This document shows positions 32,510 through 34,331 of a stretch of DNA of 34,331 nt, piece after piece. The notes under the pieces are model-generated. The model had not been told where the DNA came from, ran no database searches, and saw nothing but the letters and a program-made list of their open reading frames with translations. Source of the DNA: Stenotrophomonas sp. UBA7346 (GTDB lineage: Bacteria > Pseudomonadota > Gammaproteobacteria > Xanthomonadales > Xanthomonadaceae). The translations under genes and the position numbers were made by a program. How positions within the stretch are numbered: position 1 is the stretch's first letter; the number at the start of each line of letters is the position of its first letter. The stretch lies in contig DKPB01000013.1 in the NCBI GenBank assembly GCA_002471015.1, forward strand, positions 1-34,331, given 5' to 3'.

Positions 32510-33289
32510 ATGATCGCTTTGCTTCTGGCCCTGCAGGCCACCGTGACCGAGGCCCTGCCGGCCGATGTCAGCGCCGCTGCCGCGCAGACCGTGGCGCAGG
32601 CCAGCCATGGCGGCGGCATCAATTACCTGGACCTGATGCTCAAGGCCAGTATCCCGGTCAAGCTGATCGTGCTGCTGCTGCTGGCCGGCTCGTTCATCAG
32701 CTGGGTGATCATTTTCCGCAAGGCGCGCGTGTTCAAGGCCGCCGACCGTGAAGCCAGCGATTTCGAGAACCGCTTCTGGTCCGGTGCCGACCTGGGCAAG
32801 CTGTATGCCTCGGCCACCGACCGCAACCGTCAGGTGGATGGCCTGGAAGCCATCTTCGAGTCCGGTTTCCGCGAGTACACCCGCCTGCAGGGCCGCCGCG
32901 CTTTCGATGGGCGCACCCAGCTGGAAGGCGCCCAGCGCGCCATGCGCACCACCTACGCCCGTGAAGTCGATGGCCTGGAGCGCAACCTGGAACTGCTGGC
33001 CAACATCGGTTCCACCGCCCCCTACGTGGGCCTGGTCGGCACCGTGTTCGGCATCATGGTGACCATGCACGACATGATCAGCAGCGGTGAGCAGGCCGGT
33101 ATCGCCTCGGTGGCCCCGGGTATTTCCGAAGCCCTGTTCGCCACCGCCATTGGCCTGTTCGTGGCCATCCCGGCGGTGTGGGCCTACAACCGTTTCACCA
33201 CCCGCGTCGAGCGGCTGTCGGTGCGCTATGAAACCTTCGCCGAGGAGTTCAGCTCCATCCTGCAGCGCCAGAGCGGCGGCGAAGAGTAA
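32510..33289 (+). CDS. tolQ: Tol-Pal system proton channel subunit TolQ
   Basis: A 259-residue inner-membrane protein of the ExbB/TolQ/MotA family that forms the proton channel with TolR. Segment 1 lies near residues 50-70 (VKLIVLLLLAGSFISWVIIF), segments 2 and 3 near 163-185 (IGSTAPYVGLVGTVFGIMV) and 205-228 (ISEALFATAIGLFVAIPAVW), with the conserved Thr/Gly pattern. It is about 30 residues longer than E. coli TolQ because of an N-terminal hydrophobic, alanine-rich extension before INYLDLMLKASIPVK. The ATG at 32510 has AGGAAG upstream, so the extension seems real. tolR follows after 38 bp. Confidence 0.95.
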   Translation: MIALLLALQATVTEALPADVSAAAAQTVAQASHGGGINYLDLMLKASIPVKLIVLLLLAGSFISWVIIFRKARVFKAADREASDFENRFWSGADLGKLYASATDRNRQVDGLEAIFESGFREYTRLQGRRAFDGRTQLEGAQRAMRTTYAREVDGLERNLELLANIGSTAPYVGLVGTVFGIMVTMHDMISSGEQAGIASVAPGISEALFATAIGLFVAIPAVWAYNRFTTRVERLSVRYETFAEEFSSILQRQSGGEE

Positions 33290-33327
33290 GTGCGCCAGCG
33301 CCTTCCTCTGACCGCAGGAGCCCAACC

Positions 33328-33756
33328 ATGACTGCCGCCATTCCCCGTCGCAAGCGTCGCAAGCTCAAGTCCGAGATCAACGTCGTGCCTTACATCGACG
33401 TGATGCTCGTGCTGCTGATCATCTTCATGGTGACCGCGCCGCTGCTGACCCTCAGTTTTGAAGTAGACCTGCCCAGTTCCACCGCCAAGGCGCTGGAAAG
33501 CAAGCAGGATCCGATCATCGTCTCGGTGCGTGCCGACGGCCAGATGAGCCTGAAGCTGCCCGAAGCCAAGGACCCGCAGGCCATGGATGCGGGCGCGTTG
33601 CAGGCGCAGCTGGGCGCGTTGGCGTCGCAGAACAAGGAGCTGCGCGTGATCGTGGCTGCCGACAAGAGCGTGGCCTATGAAAAGGTCATGGACGCGATGG
33701 ACGTGATCAAGGCTGCGAAGATTGAAAAGGTGGGTCTGGCGACCGATGCACGCTGA
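33328..33756 (+). CDS. tolR: Tol-Pal system protein TolR
   Basis: A 142-residue ExbD/TolR-family protein: a short basic cytosolic start (RRKRRKLKSEIN), one membrane segment at about 19-40 with the essential proton-path aspartate at Asp24 in VPYIDVMLVLLIIF, and a periplasmic domain that binds peptidoglycan and contacts TolA. It ends VGLATDAR. A clear CAGGAG site precedes the ATG. The last 11 bases overlap the start of tolA. Confidence 0.96.
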   Translation: MTAAIPRRKRRKLKSEINVVPYIDVMLVLLIIFMVTAPLLTLSFEVDLPSSTAKALESKQDPIIVSVRADGQMSLKLPEAKDPQAMDAGALQAQLGALASQNKELRVIVAADKSVAYEKVMDAMDVIKAAKIEKVGLATDAR

Positions 33757-34331
33757 CGCACTGCCACCGCCGCACGACGACCGCAACGAGTGGGGCCTGC
33801 CGGTCGTACTGGCCCTGCTGGTGCACCTGCTGGTGGCGGCGATCTTCATCTTTGCCTGGCTGTGGTCGCCTGCGCGCAATACCGAGGCGGCGGCTGGCGA
33901 TCCCGCGCTGGAAGCCAATATGCAGCTGTCCGCCGCCGAAGCCTCGGCCGCGCGGCAGGCCCTGCGTGCCTCCGAGAAACTGCCGGACCTGCCCGAGCCG
34001 GTGGAAGAAGCCCCGCCCGAGCCGGTGCCGGAAGACACCGTGCCGCCGCCGCAGCCCATCCCCGAGCCCAAGCCACAGGACGCGCCGACCCCGCAGCAGC
34101 ACAACGCCCAGGAGCGCATTGCCCAGCCGGATACGGTTGACCAGGAGCGGGTCAGCGCACTGGCCATCTCGCAGGAGAAGGCCAGGCAGGAGCAGGAAGC
34201 CAAGCGCCGCCAGGAGCAGATCGACCTGACCGAGCGCAAGCGCGTGGAAGAGGCCGAGCAGAAATTGCGCCTGGCCAAGCAGCAGGAAGAGGCCGATCGC
34301 CAGAAGAAGCTGGCCGACCAGCAGCGCCAGG
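33746..34331 (+). CDS. tolA: Tol-Pal system protein TolA, 5' part (cut by window end)
   Basis: The frame opens at ATG 33746 inside tolR, 11 bases before its stop codon, and stays open to the window end (about 195 codons). It encodes a short cytosolic start, one membrane anchor at about 17-40 (LPVVLALLVHLLVAAIFIFA), a Pro/Glu-rich periplasmic stretch at about 85-125, and then the start of a long charged helix with QEKARQEQEAKRRQEQ-type repeats, the TolA-II coiled coil. The C-terminal domain that binds TolB and Pal lies beyond the window. Gene order and architecture make the call firm although the sequence is incomplete. Confidence 0.93.
   Translation, partial: MHADALPPPHDDRNEWGLPVVLALLVHLLVAAIFIFAWLWSPARNTEAAAGDPALEANMQLSAAEASAARQALRASEKLPDLPEPVEEAPPEPVPEDTVPPPQPIPEPKPQDAPTPQQHNAQERIAQPDTVDQERVSALAISQEKARQEQEAKRRQEQIDLTERKRVEEAEQKLRLAKQQEEADRQKKLADQQRQ

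Overview
The window looks like chromosomal core sequence from Stenotrophomonas (S. maltophilia complex or a close relative). The strongest markers are a class A beta-lactamase of the L2 type divergent from an AmpR-type regulator, short palindromes that begin with GTAG (the SMAG type of REP element described in S. maltophilia), and the xanthomonad gene order yebC-ruvC-ruvA-kup-ruvB-ybgC-tolQRA. The sequence is GC-rich and codes densely on both strands. I see no rRNA, tRNA, CRISPR array, prophage or intact insertion sequence. Genus assignment is inference from gene content; no database was searched.

Layout. 1-4217: O-acetylhomoserine sulfhydrylase (metY), a long inverted-repeat element, a NAD(P)-binding oxidoreductase divergent from a LysR regulator, and an AraC/GyrI-like regulator. 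4193-8958: a CPA2 antiporter with a TrkA-N domain whose 3' end overlaps the AraC gene, a second long inverted-repeat element, a terminator, a TonB-dependent receptor and its AT-rich upstream region. 8959-14229: ABC-F ATPase of the YheS type, three SMAG palindromes, ampR, blaL2, and a second CPA2-type antiporter. 14308-17803: a Hanks-type kinase with an HCD catalytic loop, one membrane segment and a TPR-like region, then a small exported protein. 17838-18785: an exported protein built of four DUF3011 repeats. 18942-21224: aspS and a GNAT acetyltransferase. 21241-26720: a FecI/FecR/TonB-receptor cell-surface signalling module and an alpha/beta hydrolase. 26784-34331: yebC, ruvC, ruvA, kup, ruvB, ybgC, tolQ, tolR and the 5' part of tolA, which runs off the window.

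How the genes work together. AmpR is expected to sense cell-wall muropeptides and induce L2. The receptor at 22938 has an extra N-terminal STN signalling domain, and its divergent neighbours encode the matching ECF sigma factor and FecR-type anti-sigma factor, so this should be a substrate-sensing three-part switch. RuvA, RuvB and RuvC process Holliday junctions; TolQ, TolR and TolA link inner and outer membranes during constriction.

No clearly new protein system is visible. The most unusual material is non-coding: at least four different paired inverted-repeat elements, one of which seems to have inserted at an ancestral ruvC/ruvA ATGA overlap and duplicated the first codons of ruvA, and a SMAG palindrome whose GTAG supplies the stop codon of ampR. 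Three genes have stop codons embedded in hairpins.
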